Source of the DNA: Prevotella sp.
Lineage (GTDB): Bacteria; Bacteroidota; Bacteroidia; Bacteroidales; Bacteroidaceae
Length of the DNA: 15,006 nt
NCBI GenBank assembly: GCA_016291915.1
Contig: JAEEZP010000106.1
Span: 1 to 15,006, forward strand
Direction: 5' to 3'
Part shown: piece by piece, positions 1 through 6,443 of the stretch
How the letters are laid out: each line of letters opens with the position of its first letter
Position numbering within the stretch: the first letter of the stretch is position 1
Translations under genes and position numbers: made by a program
Notes under the pieces: generated by a model
What the model was told of the DNA's origin: nothing
Databases searched by the model: none
Seen by the model: the letters and a program-made list of their open reading frames with translations, nothing else

Positions 1-1
1 G

Positions 2-358
2 GAAGCCGTGGATCATTCCCGTGACAAAGGCTTCAAGGCTGCTGATTACTTCACACGTCATCCTGATGTGGAGATCAGTATGCTGGCAGCCCAACTCACT
101 ACCGACAGGGTACAGATCAGCAAGAGCCTGCAGAAGACGCCGGAGGAAGGGGATACCCGCATAAGGTTGGAACATCTGGTATTGGATTTCCGTTTTAATT
201 ATGTGGTGGAACAATTGAAGAAGTTACGTGCACAACTGCTCCAACCTGGTTTGTCTTCAGAGGAGATGAAAGAACTGATCACGCAGATTAATGATATGCA
301 GATGCTACGTAACAAAATGGCTAGGAAGTTAGGACGCAACGATATCATTGCATCGTAA
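2..358 (+). CDS. dnaG: DNA primase DnaG, C-terminal end (partial)
   Basis: This is the 3' end of a gene that begins before the window: the frame is open from base 2 to the TAA at 356-358, giving 118 visible residues. I assign it to DnaG because the helical tail (TRHPDVEISMLAAQLTTDRVQ, then a charged coiled stretch with RLEHLVLDFRFNYVVEQLKKLR and ending RNKMARKLGRNDIIAS) resembles the C-terminal, helicase-interacting region of Bacteroidales primases. That tail normally binds the replicative helicase DnaB, while the zinc and TOPRIM catalytic domains would lie upstream, outside the window. The GTG at base 8 is internal and not a start. The identification rests on recognition of the tail only, so it is less secure than for the complete genes. 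Confidence 0.7.
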   Translation, partial: EAVDHSRDKGFKAADYFTRHPDVEISMLAAQLTTDRVQISKSLQKTPEEGDTRIRLEHLVLDFRFNYVVEQLKKLRAQLLQPGLSSEEMKELITQINDMQMLRNKMARKLGRNDIIAS

Positions 359-421
359 AGGATTTTTTTCAATTAAATATAATTAATAAGGTGTTCACCC
401 ACCACCATTAAAAAAGGTATT

Positions 422-757
422 ATGTATTACGTAAAGAAAACATTAGAGATATCTGCCGCTCACCGACTGCAGTTGGATTATGAGAGTAAGTGCAATAACC
501 TGCATGGGCACAACTGGGTAATAACGATTTACTGTAAGTCGAAAGAACTCGACCGTAATGGGATGGTCGTCGATTTCACCCGTATTAAGAGACTGGTGAA
601 GGGGCAGTTGGATCACAAACTACTCAATGATGTACTGCCTTGTCAGCCTACGGCAGAGAATATCGCCCGCTGGCTGACAGAACAGATCCCAAACTGTTAT
701 CGTGCCGATGTGCAGGAGAGTGAGGGGAATGTGGCAAGCTATGAGGTTGATGAATAA
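422..757 (+). CDS. queD: 6-carboxy-5,6,7,8-tetrahydropterin synthase QueD
   Basis: A 111-residue protein of the 6-pyruvoyl-tetrahydropterin synthase family. QueD turns 7,8-dihydroneopterin triphosphate into 6-carboxy-tetrahydropterin, the first dedicated step towards preQ0 and queuosine in tRNA. Visible family features are the zinc ligands His14, His28 and His30 (in AAHRL and LHGHNW), the presumed catalytic Cys24, the GMVVDF strand (47-52), the Asp64-His65 pair in LDHKLLND and the late Glu99 in VQESEGN. The length is slightly short of the 120-residue norm but no core element is missing. It lies 63 bases after dnaG and its end overlaps queE by 8 bases, so the two are almost certainly translated from one message and act in sequence. 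I see no clear TAnnTTTG promoter in the gap before it. Confidence 0.93.
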   Translation: MYYVKKTLEISAAHRLQLDYESKCNNLHGHNWVITIYCKSKELDRNGMVVDFTRIKRLVKGQLDHKLLNDVLPCQPTAENIARWLTEQIPNCYRADVQESEGNVASYEVDE

Positions 758-1364
758 GAACGTCAGTATGAACAGCAAGAATGATATCAGGCACTACCGC
801 GTGAATGAGATCTTCTACTCCCTACAGGGAGAGGGATTTCATACGGGTAAGGCTGCTGTCTTCGTTCGCTTTTCCGGTTGTAATCTCCGTTGTCCTTTCT
901 GCGATACTGATTTTACTGCTTATCGTGAGATGACCGGTGAAGAGATCATCCACCGAATCAAAGACTACCCCGGTCGTTTTGTCGTTCTTACGGGTGGAGA
1001 ACCCACCTTACAGGTGGATGATGCTCTGCTCGCATTGTTCCATGAGCATGGTTATATGGTGGCCATGGAAACAAATGGCACACGGCAGTGGCCGGAAGCA
1101 CTCGACTGGAGTACAGTATCCCCTAAAGAGAAGGTTGTGGTTACCAGGTGTAACGAACTGAAAGTGGTGTTTCAGCAACAGCCTGAGACGGTGCTTGAGC
1201 ATCTCAGGCAGCAGATAAGTGCGGAGCATTACTTCCTCCAACCTTGTGATACGGGGGATGTTGAGGAAAACAAGAGGATCGTGGCGGCATGTGTGGAGTA
1301 TATCAAGAGGCATCCACAATGGCGCTTATCATTGCAGACACATAAGATTACGGGCATAAAATAA
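750..1364 (+). CDS. queE: 7-carboxy-7-deazaguanine synthase QueE (radical SAM)
   Basis: QueE is the radical SAM enzyme that rearranges the QueD product into 7-carboxy-7-deazaguanine. The protein has the CX3CX2C cluster motif (CNLRCPFC, residues 44-51 from this start), preceded by the QueE signature NEIFYSLQGEGFHTG, and a GGEPTLQ motif that binds SAM. I chose the ATG at 750, overlapping the queD stop by 8 bases, because it gives 204 residues, close to the family norm, and has GAGG just upstream. The ATG at 768 is equally possible; the frame is open further upstream to 702 but that part lies inside queD. QueC and QueF, needed for the remaining steps to preQ1, are not in the window. The CDP-sugar-like shadow frames here are not genes. 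Confidence 0.93.
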   Translation: MNKNVSMNSKNDIRHYRVNEIFYSLQGEGFHTGKAAVFVRFSGCNLRCPFCDTDFTAYREMTGEEIIHRIKDYPGRFVVLTGGEPTLQVDDALLALFHEHGYMVAMETNGTRQWPEALDWSTVSPKEKVVVTRCNELKVVFQQQPETVLEHLRQQISAEHYFLQPCDTGDVEENKRIVAACVEYIKRHPQWRLSLQTHKITGIK

Positions 1365-1370
1365 TTGCAG

Positions 1371-2840
1371 ATGATCTATATCCACTGGCTCATATTGCTT
1401 GTCTATGTCGTGGCTGTCATCGTCACCATGCTCACCGTGGTGTTGGACAAACGTCAGCCGGCCAAGACTATGGCATGGTTGCTGGTGCTTATCTTCCTGC
1501 CCGTCATCGGTATTATCCTTTATTTCTTCTTCGGACAGAACACCCGTAAAGAGAGACTTATCTCACAAAACAGTATGGATCAGCTCACAAAACGTTCCAT
1601 GCTGGAGTTTGCCGAACAAGAGAACCTTCATCTGCCGGAGGAGTACGACTCCTTGATCAAACTCTTTACAGCCCAGAGCTGGGCATTGCCATTTAAGGAT
1701 AACCAAGTGGATATCTTCACCGACGGTTATCATTTCTTTCATGCCCTCTTGCAGGACATCGGCAAGGCAAAGAAACATATCCATCTCGACACCTATATCT
1801 TCAATGATGATGCTTTGGGATATATGGTGACAGATGCTTTGATTGCAAAAGCCAAAGAGGGTGTGGAAGTGCGTGTTATCTATGATGCTGTGGGCTGTTG
1901 GAGTGTCAGTCATGCTTTCTTCGAGCGTATGCGTGATGAAGGAATAGAAGTCCATGCCTTCATGCCCGTGAAGTTTCCTGCCTTTACGGGAAAGGTTAAC
2001 TACCGCAATCACAGAAAGATCTGTATCATCGATGGATTGGTGGGTTATATCGGCGGTATGAACATCGCCACGCGATATATTCAGGGAAAGACAAAGCGAA
2101 TACCGTTGAAACTGTCTGCACAGGGATTTATCTATAAGTATATCCGTTGGCGTGACACCCATCTGCGTATCCGGGGCGGTTCGGTATATGGCATCCAACG
2201 CGCATTCCTGGTTGACTGGTATTTCGTCGATCGTACACTGATCTCCAGCCGGCGGTATTATCCGGAATATGATGAAACGAAGAAAAACGACTGTCTGATA
2301 CAGATCGTTACCAGTAGTCCGATATCCCCTTGGCCGGATATCATGCAGGGGTATGTGCGCATACTCTTGCAAGCCAAGAAATATGTGTATATCGAGACAC
2401 CATATTTCCTTCCTACCGAACCGGTGCTCTTTGCCATGAAGACAGCTGCTTTAGGTGGTGTTGATGTGCAACTGATGATTCCTGCCAAGACAGATGCCCG
2501 TCTGGTGGAGTGGGCCAGTAAGAGTTATTTGGAAGAGATACTGGAAGCAGGTGTGAAGGTGCTGCTCTATCAGGAAGGGTTCAATCACAGTAAGTTGCTG
2601 GTGAGCGATGACATGCTCTCTACCTGTGGCTCTACGAATATTGATTTCCGCAGTTTTGAAAACAATTTCGAGGGGAATGCGTTTATCTACGATGCAGAGG
2701 TGGCTCAGCGGATGAAAGCGGTATTCTTGGAAGACGCGCAATATTGCAGGTTACTGGATGAGAATACCGTCAATGAGCGTCGTTCTTTCTTCAAACGGTT
2801 GTGGGAGAGTGTCATCCGACTCTTCTCACCATTATTATAG
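1371..2840 (+). CDS. cls: Cardiolipin synthase (phospholipase D family)
   Basis: A 489-residue inner-membrane phospholipase D-superfamily enzyme that joins two phosphatidylglycerol molecules into cardiolipin. Two hydrophobic helices open the protein (about residues 2-22 and 36-55), as in ClsA-type synthases, followed by two catalytic HKD motifs: His214-Lys216-Asp221 (HRKICIID) with GGMNIA after it, and His406-Lys408-Asp413 (HSKLLVSD) with GSTNIDFRS after it. The ATG at 1371 is 6 bases after the queE stop; a TTG at 1365 is a weaker choice. The close spacing suggests cotranscription with queD-queE although the pathways are unrelated. An unusual 15-20-residue basic segment (QGKTKRIPLKLSAQ...) sits between the first HKD motif and WRDTHLRI, where many homologues are shorter. 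Confidence 0.93.
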   Translation: MIYIHWLILLVYVVAVIVTMLTVVLDKRQPAKTMAWLLVLIFLPVIGIILYFFFGQNTRKERLISQNSMDQLTKRSMLEFAEQENLHLPEEYDSLIKLFTAQSWALPFKDNQVDIFTDGYHFFHALLQDIGKAKKHIHLDTYIFNDDALGYMVTDALIAKAKEGVEVRVIYDAVGCWSVSHAFFERMRDEGIEVHAFMPVKFPAFTGKVNYRNHRKICIIDGLVGYIGGMNIATRYIQGKTKRIPLKLSAQGFIYKYIRWRDTHLRIRGGSVYGIQRAFLVDWYFVDRTLISSRRYYPEYDETKKNDCLIQIVTSSPISPWPDIMQGYVRILLQAKKYVYIETPYFLPTEPVLFAMKTAALGGVDVQLMIPAKTDARLVEWASKSYLEEILEAGVKVLLYQEGFNHSKLLVSDDMLSTCGSTNIDFRSFENNFEGNAFIYDAEVAQRMKAVFLEDAQYCRLLDENTVNERRSFFKRLWESVIRLFSPLL

Positions 2841-2864
2841 TAGGATCAGAGGGGACAGCTAAGG

Positions 2865-2899
2865 ATTCTTCACTTTTCACTTTTCATTCTTCACTTAAA
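2865..2899. repeat. Heptad tandem repeat between cls and rsmD
   Basis: Four heptads in perfect 7-base register, ATTCTTC, ACTTTTC, ACTTTTC, ATTCTTC, then a decaying ACTTAAA. The tract fills about half of the 50-base gap between the convergent cls and rsmD genes and runs over the rsmD stop codon (2891-2893). One of four tracts of the same period in the window. Confidence 0.8.
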
Positions 2900-2909
2900 T
2901 ATAGTGAAG
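2889..2909. terminator. Possible bidirectional terminator hairpin
   Basis: CTTCACT (2889-2895) pairs with AGTGAAG (2903-2909) around a 7-base loop, at the end of two convergent genes. The stem overlaps the last codons of rsmD and has T-rich DNA on the left, so it could end the rsmD transcript. It is only 7 bp and A/T rich, so it is a weak call. Confidence 0.35.
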
Positions 2910-3421
2910 TTTACCGAGCCATATTTCCGATGTTCCACAAAGTGGGGATGTTCACTGAAATCATACTGTGCCCCATGTTCAAATACAAAGATACCTTCCT
3001 CGTTGAGTAACTCTTTTTCAAAAACAAGATCAGGAATCTGTGGCAGTTCCGCCAACTGATAGGGAGGGTCTGCAAAGATAAAGTCGTATTTCTGTGAACA
3101 ACTCTTAATATATCTGAAGACATCACCACGTATCACGACACTGTTGTCGGCTCCCAACTTCTGGATACACTGACGGATAAACGCATGATGGTCACGGTCT
3201 TTCTCAATGCTCACCACCTGTCGGCAGCCTCTCGACAACAACTCCAGAGAGATGCTCCCAGTGCCGGCGAAGAGATCCAGTGCCGTGGCATCTTCAAAGT
3301 CAATATAACTGTTCAGCACATTAAAGATATTCTCTTTGGCAAAATCCGTGGTGGGTCTTGCCTTGAAGGTGTGGGGGATATCGAAACGTCGCCCTTTGTA
3401 AATACCTGTGATGATTCGCAT
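2891..3421 (-). CDS. rsmD: 16S rRNA (guanine(966)-N(2))-methyltransferase RsmD
   Basis: A 176-residue SAM-dependent methyltransferase that modifies G966 of 16S rRNA in the 30S subunit. The start MRIITGIYKGRRF and the RPTTDFAKENIFN segment (22-34) are RsmD signatures, the SAM site is LDLFAGTGSIS (48-58), and the catalytic motif DPPY is at 118-121. The length is normal for the family. Its start lies 9 bases after the stop of the DUF3822 gene, in the same direction, so it is probably the last gene of a three-gene transcript. This DUF3822-rsmD pairing is one I associate with Bacteroidales generally. Confidence 0.95.
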   Translation of the reverse strand: MRIITGIYKGRRFDIPHTFKARPTTDFAKENIFNVLNSYIDFEDATALDLFAGTGSISLELLSRGCRQVVSIEKDRDHHAFIRQCIQKLGADNSVVIRGDVFRYIKSCSQKYDFIFADPPYQLAELPQIPDLVFEKELLNEEGIFVFEHGAQYDFSEHPHFVEHRKYGSVNFTIFK

Positions 3422-3430
3422 AGAGAATGG

Positions 3431-4249
3431 TTATCGGTTAAGGAAAAGGGTGATCATATCATAAGGCAAACCTTTCACCTGTGTCAGCGGTGCTCTGTTG
3501 AACTCTGCCGAGGGATTCACTGTGTATGCCTTACGCAGATATTTCTGCAGGTTCTCAACAAGCGTAGGTTCTTCCGGCAGGTTGCCGCAAAGGTATAACT
3601 CATCTTTGTGCTGGTCCATTCCCAGTTGTTTCCAAACATATAACAGGAAATAGACGGCATCCTGCGGGTTGTTGGTATCATAACGGTTGTAAAACCTGAA
3701 CCTGTTCTGTGCAAAGGAGAAGATATCTAATTGTTTGTCGTGGAAATACCCGAAGAGCTTTCGGTTAGTGCCCGTAAAACTCCTGCGGTGGAAATGCTGC
3801 CATACCGATGCACATACATGGGTATACCGCACATCCGGGAAATGATCCTCGATCACCTGCTGTATGTCTTTGTTCAAGTTATACAGCATCACGGCATTGA
3901 GTGATGGCAATACCGTGGAGAAAATCTTGTCTCCCTGATGATGGGTGAAAGCATGATGATAGAGTGTTTCCTGATCTTCCTGTTGGTATTCATCGAGCGG
4001 GATGAGAAGCACCTCAGTGTCGACAACCACCATCACACGATCCCACTGGCGTGCCAGCAGATCCACATTACGAAAAGCCTCTCGGAGGTTTGCAGCCATC
4101 GAGATACCACTCTTTACCGTATAGGGCTCAAAAAGGAAGGTGGTCTCTGTTCCCGGTTGTACCGCTGCAAACGACAATGATTGACGACTGATACGTATCA
4201 CCAGTCGTGTGCGGTGGTTCATCGTGATCACCCGTGCATTTTCTTGCAT
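3431..4249 (-). CDS. DUF3822 family protein
   Basis: A soluble protein of about 272 residues with no signal peptide or membrane helix. I recognise it as the Bacteroidetes-specific DUF3822 family, by its position directly before rsmD and by the N-terminal strand pattern (TRLVIRISRQSLSFAAV) followed by the VVVDTEVLLIPLDEY and HFHRRSFTGTNRKLFGYFHD segments. No function is established. I chose the ATG at 4249, four bases after the stop of the upstream gene, because the earlier ATGs at 4279 and 4273 lie inside that gene and add a low-complexity extension (MIMQETGNNN). I see no catalytic motif that would settle a role. The tight spacing with rsmD hints at a link to ribosome modification, but that is only context. 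Confidence 0.8.
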   Translation of the reverse strand: MQENARVITMNHRTRLVIRISRQSLSFAAVQPGTETTFLFEPYTVKSGISMAANLREAFRNVDLLARQWDRVMVVVDTEVLLIPLDEYQQEDQETLYHHAFTHHQGDKIFSTVLPSLNAVMLYNLNKDIQQVIEDHFPDVRYTHVCASVWQHFHRRSFTGTNRKLFGYFHDKQLDIFSFAQNRFRFYNRYDTNNPQDAVYFLLYVWKQLGMDQHKDELYLCGNLPEEPTLVENLQKYLRKAYTVNPSAEFNRAPLTQVKGLPYDMITLFLNR

Positions 4250-4253
4250 GTTA

Positions 4254-4760
4254 TTATTCCCAGTTTCCTGCATTATCATTAGGTGTTGTGAGGTCGCCGA
4301 TCTTCATTCCAGGGAATCTTCCCGCTCTGACAGCTTCCTCGGTAATACGTCTTATCTCACTCTTGTTCAGCCCCTTCAGGAAAACCCTGTAATCGGCCGA
4401 ACATTCCATCAATGGTATCTGCTTACCTGATTTTGTTTGAAACATCCCTGTTGCCATCTGATAACGTTCATGACCGGCATAAGGAATATACTGAAGGGTG
4501 TCGGGTAGGAGCCCGTCCTGAATCAGTTTTGTAAATGAATTGGCATATTCACCATGATGCCGGCAAAACCGCTCCTGTGCTTGTCTGATGGCGATCAGAC
4601 TACTTTTCACTGCTTGTTCCCGTATTGCCCGCTCCTTACTGAAACGTATGGGAGCCAAGACAATATGGATACACACGAGAGCCAGCAACACTGCTGTCAG
4701 TGCAAGGATGATATTGTTGATATGCTTGGTTTTATTACCTTTCATCAGATGATTCTTCAT
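4254..4760 (-). CDS. Small single-pass membrane protein, pseudopilin-like layout
   Basis: A 168-residue protein I cannot name. One hydrophobic helix (about residues 14-36) follows a short basic tail, and the rest is predicted to be outside the membrane. Just after the helix comes an amphipathic helix with the pattern EQAVKSSLIAIRQAQERF, then CRHHGEYANSFTKLIQDGLL, which recalls the A...A....Y....G.YP.SL.DL layout of type IV pilin-like proteins. However, there is no prepilin peptidase site (Gly-Phe...Glu), so this is a likeness in layout and not an assignment. It is the first gene of the DUF3822-rsmD transcript. The start could also be the ATG at 4745 (residue 6), which would leave a more usual leader behind the promoter at 4770-4802. 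Confidence 0.7.
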   Translation of the reverse strand: MKNHLMKGNKTKHINNIILALTAVLLALVCIHIVLAPIRFSKERAIREQAVKSSLIAIRQAQERFCRHHGEYANSFTKLIQDGLLPDTLQYIPYAGHERYQMATGMFQTKSGKQIPLMECSADYRVFLKGLNKSEIRRITEEAVRAGRFPGMKIGDLTTPNDNAGNWE

Positions 4761-4769
4761 TCACTTTTG

Positions 4770-4802
4770 CAAAAGTACGAAAAAAACTGAGTATGAGAGA
4801 AG
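4770..4802 (-). promoter_or_regulatory. Extended Bacteroidetes promoter before the membrane protein gene
   Basis: On the minus strand the -7 box TACTTTTG occupies 4777-4770. It is preceded by CG, a run of seven T, then ACTCAG and CTTCTC (4802-4797). The same order of elements occurs before nhaD. Transcription would begin near 4763-4766, only a few bases before the ATG at 4760. Confidence 0.65.
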
Positions 4803-4883
4803 GTTTTATGTTTAAATCTTTTCCCAAACGTAAAGAATTCTCAATAACAGGTAAAAGAATTGTGAAAGAAAACTGTTTGTTTC

Positions 4884-4915
4884 TTTGTTGTTGTGAAGTA
4901 AAAAATGTATTTTTG
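4884..4915 (+). promoter_or_regulatory. Bacteroidetes promoter overlapping the helicase start
   Basis: TTTG at 4884-4887, a 20-base spacer, and the -7 box TATTTTTG at 4908-4915 match the consensus closely. Transcription would begin near 4919-4922. This falls on a cluster of three ATG codons (4917, 4920, 4923), so the message would have almost no leader, and it rules out the ATG at 4905 as the start if the promoter is used. Confidence 0.65.
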
Positions 4916-4916
4916 C

Positions 4917-6401
4917 ATGATGATGACAGACGGGGTAATACAACAGATAAAGACTTCTCTCGGTATGACGCTGACAACAGAGCAGGAATATGCCTTGGCA
5001 GTGTTCCGACAGTTTATGGGTGCTGCCAACCAACAGTCGGTGATGATACTGCGGGGAAGTGCCGGAACGGGAAAGACCACGTTGGCAAGTGCTATCGTGA
5101 GAACACTGCATCGCATGCGCCGGAAGGTAGTGTTGCTGGCTCCTACCGGGCGTGCCGCTAAGGTGTTTGCCCAGAACAGTGGACATGAGGCATTTACGAT
5201 TCACAGAAAGATTTATCGACAGCGTTCCGTTGCCATCGATGATCGTTTCAACCTGAATAACAACATGCAGCAAGACACGTTGTTTTTCGTTGATGAGGCT
5301 TCGATGATTTCCAATTCTGGACAGGGCGAGTCCCTCTTCGGCAGTGGTCGGCTACTGGATGATCTGTTGCAGTATGTCTATAACGGAAGGAATTGCCGAC
5401 TGGTGCTCTTAGGTGACAAGGCACAGTTGCCGCCGGTGGGAGAGGAAGAGTCGCCGGCACTTATCGGCTCGTATCTGTCTCGCTATGGCTTGCAGGTGTT
5501 TGAGTGTGACATGAATGAGGTATTACGACAACATACCGACAGTGGCATCCTCTTCAATGCCACACGTATACGACAGTTGATCACACATGATGAACTGACA
5601 CAGTTACCCTTGATCCGATTCCATGGCTTTGCCGATATCCAGGTGGTGATGGGTAACGAACTGGTGGAATACTTGTCGAACAGTTATCAAAGGGTGGGGC
5701 TCGATGAGACCATGGTGATCGTGCGCAGCAATAAGCGAGCCATCATCTACAACCAAGGAATACGGGGAATGATACTCGACAGGGAGGAAGAGCTGTCAAG
5801 GGGCGACTTGCTGATGGTGGTGAAAAACCATTATCTGTCATCCGCAGAAGCACCTGTAGAGGAAGAAACAGCAAACAATGAGAGTCGCATGCGGGAAGAA
5901 CCGCGCTTCGGACAGATCGGTTCGTTTATCGCCAATGGTGACCGTGCGAAGGTAGAACGAGTGAGGAATATCCGGGAATTGTACGGTTTTCACTTTGCGG
6001 ATGTGACCCTTTCTTTTCCCGACTATGATGACTATGAGTTGCAGACGGTAGTGAACCTCGATACGCTGACGGCAGAATCGCCTGCCCTTACAAAAGAGCA
6101 GCAGGAACAACTGTATCAGCGTATCATGGAAGACTATGGCGATCTCTCTCAGAAGAAAGAAAGGATGAAAGCATTGCGTGAGGATGATTACTACAATGCA
6201 GTGCAGGTGAAATATGCATATGCCGTTACCTGTCATAAGGCGCAGGGCGGACAATGGGAACATATCTATCTCGATCAGGGATATATGAGTGATGAGATGC
6301 TCACACCCGACTATATCCACTGGTTATATACGGCATTTACTCGTGCCAGGGAGAAACTTTTTTTAGTGAATTGGCCAAAGACACAAATAGATAATAGTTA
6401 A
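4917..6401 (+). CDS. RecD-like superfamily 1 DNA helicase (AAA/UvrD_C_2)
   Basis: A protein of about 494 residues of the RecD/RecD2-like superfamily 1B helicases, which unwind DNA 5'-3' using ATP. Numbering from the ATG at 4905, four residues earlier, the motifs are: Q-motif region TTEQEYAL (24-31), Walker A GSAGTGKT (51-58), motif Ia APTGRAA (79-85), Walker B/DEAS (130-133), motif III GDKAQLPPVG (170-179), motif V-like HKAQGGQW (444-451) and motif VI TAFTRAREKL (476-485). It lacks the long N-terminal domain of true RecD2 and there is no RecB or RecC nearby, so it is the compact Bacteroidetes type. The ATGs at 4917, 4920 and 4923 are equally good starts; 4905 lies inside the promoter. The rmuC gene follows at 42 bases, probably in the same transcript. 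Confidence 0.9.
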   Translation: MMMTDGVIQQIKTSLGMTLTTEQEYALAVFRQFMGAANQQSVMILRGSAGTGKTTLASAIVRTLHRMRRKVVLLAPTGRAAKVFAQNSGHEAFTIHRKIYRQRSVAIDDRFNLNNNMQQDTLFFVDEASMISNSGQGESLFGSGRLLDDLLQYVYNGRNCRLVLLGDKAQLPPVGEEESPALIGSYLSRYGLQVFECDMNEVLRQHTDSGILFNATRIRQLITHDELTQLPLIRFHGFADIQVVMGNELVEYLSNSYQRVGLDETMVIVRSNKRAIIYNQGIRGMILDREEELSRGDLLMVVKNHYLSSAEAPVEEETANNESRMREEPRFGQIGSFIANGDRAKVERVRNIRELYGFHFADVTLSFPDYDDYELQTVVNLDTLTAESPALTKEQQEQLYQRIMEDYGDLSQKKERMKALREDDYYNAVQVKYAYAVTCHKAQGGQWEHIYLDQGYMSDEMLTPDYIHWLYTAFTRAREKLFLVNWPKTQIDNS

Positions 6402-6440
6402 TAATTAATAGTTAATAGTTATAATTTTCCATTTTCCATT
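6392..6440. repeat. Heptad tandem repeat between helicase and rmuC
   Basis: Seven heptads in one unbroken register: TAATAGT, TAATAAT, TAATAGT, TAATAGT, TATAATT, TTCCATT, TTCCATT. The tract begins inside the last codons of the helicase (whose stop is 6399-6401) and ends 3 bases before the rmuC ATG, so it replaces any ribosome binding site. The sequence changes half way while the phase is kept. Confidence 0.85.
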
Positions 6441-6443
6441 TAT

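Noticed and set aside
702..749. Upstream extension of queE by 16 residues from the ATG at 702
   Set aside because: The extension overlaps queD coding sequence by 56 bases and adds nothing family-like; starts at 750 or 768 fit the QueE length.
1563..2372. Long open frame of 269 codons on the minus strand opposite cls
   Set aside because: It lies entirely within a gene with both catalytic HKD motifs intact, has no family-like sequence and is explained by codon bias of the sense strand.
3185..3598. Plus-strand open frame of 137 codons across the rsmD/DUF3822 junction
   Set aside because: It is antisense to two well-supported genes and reads as a shadow of them.
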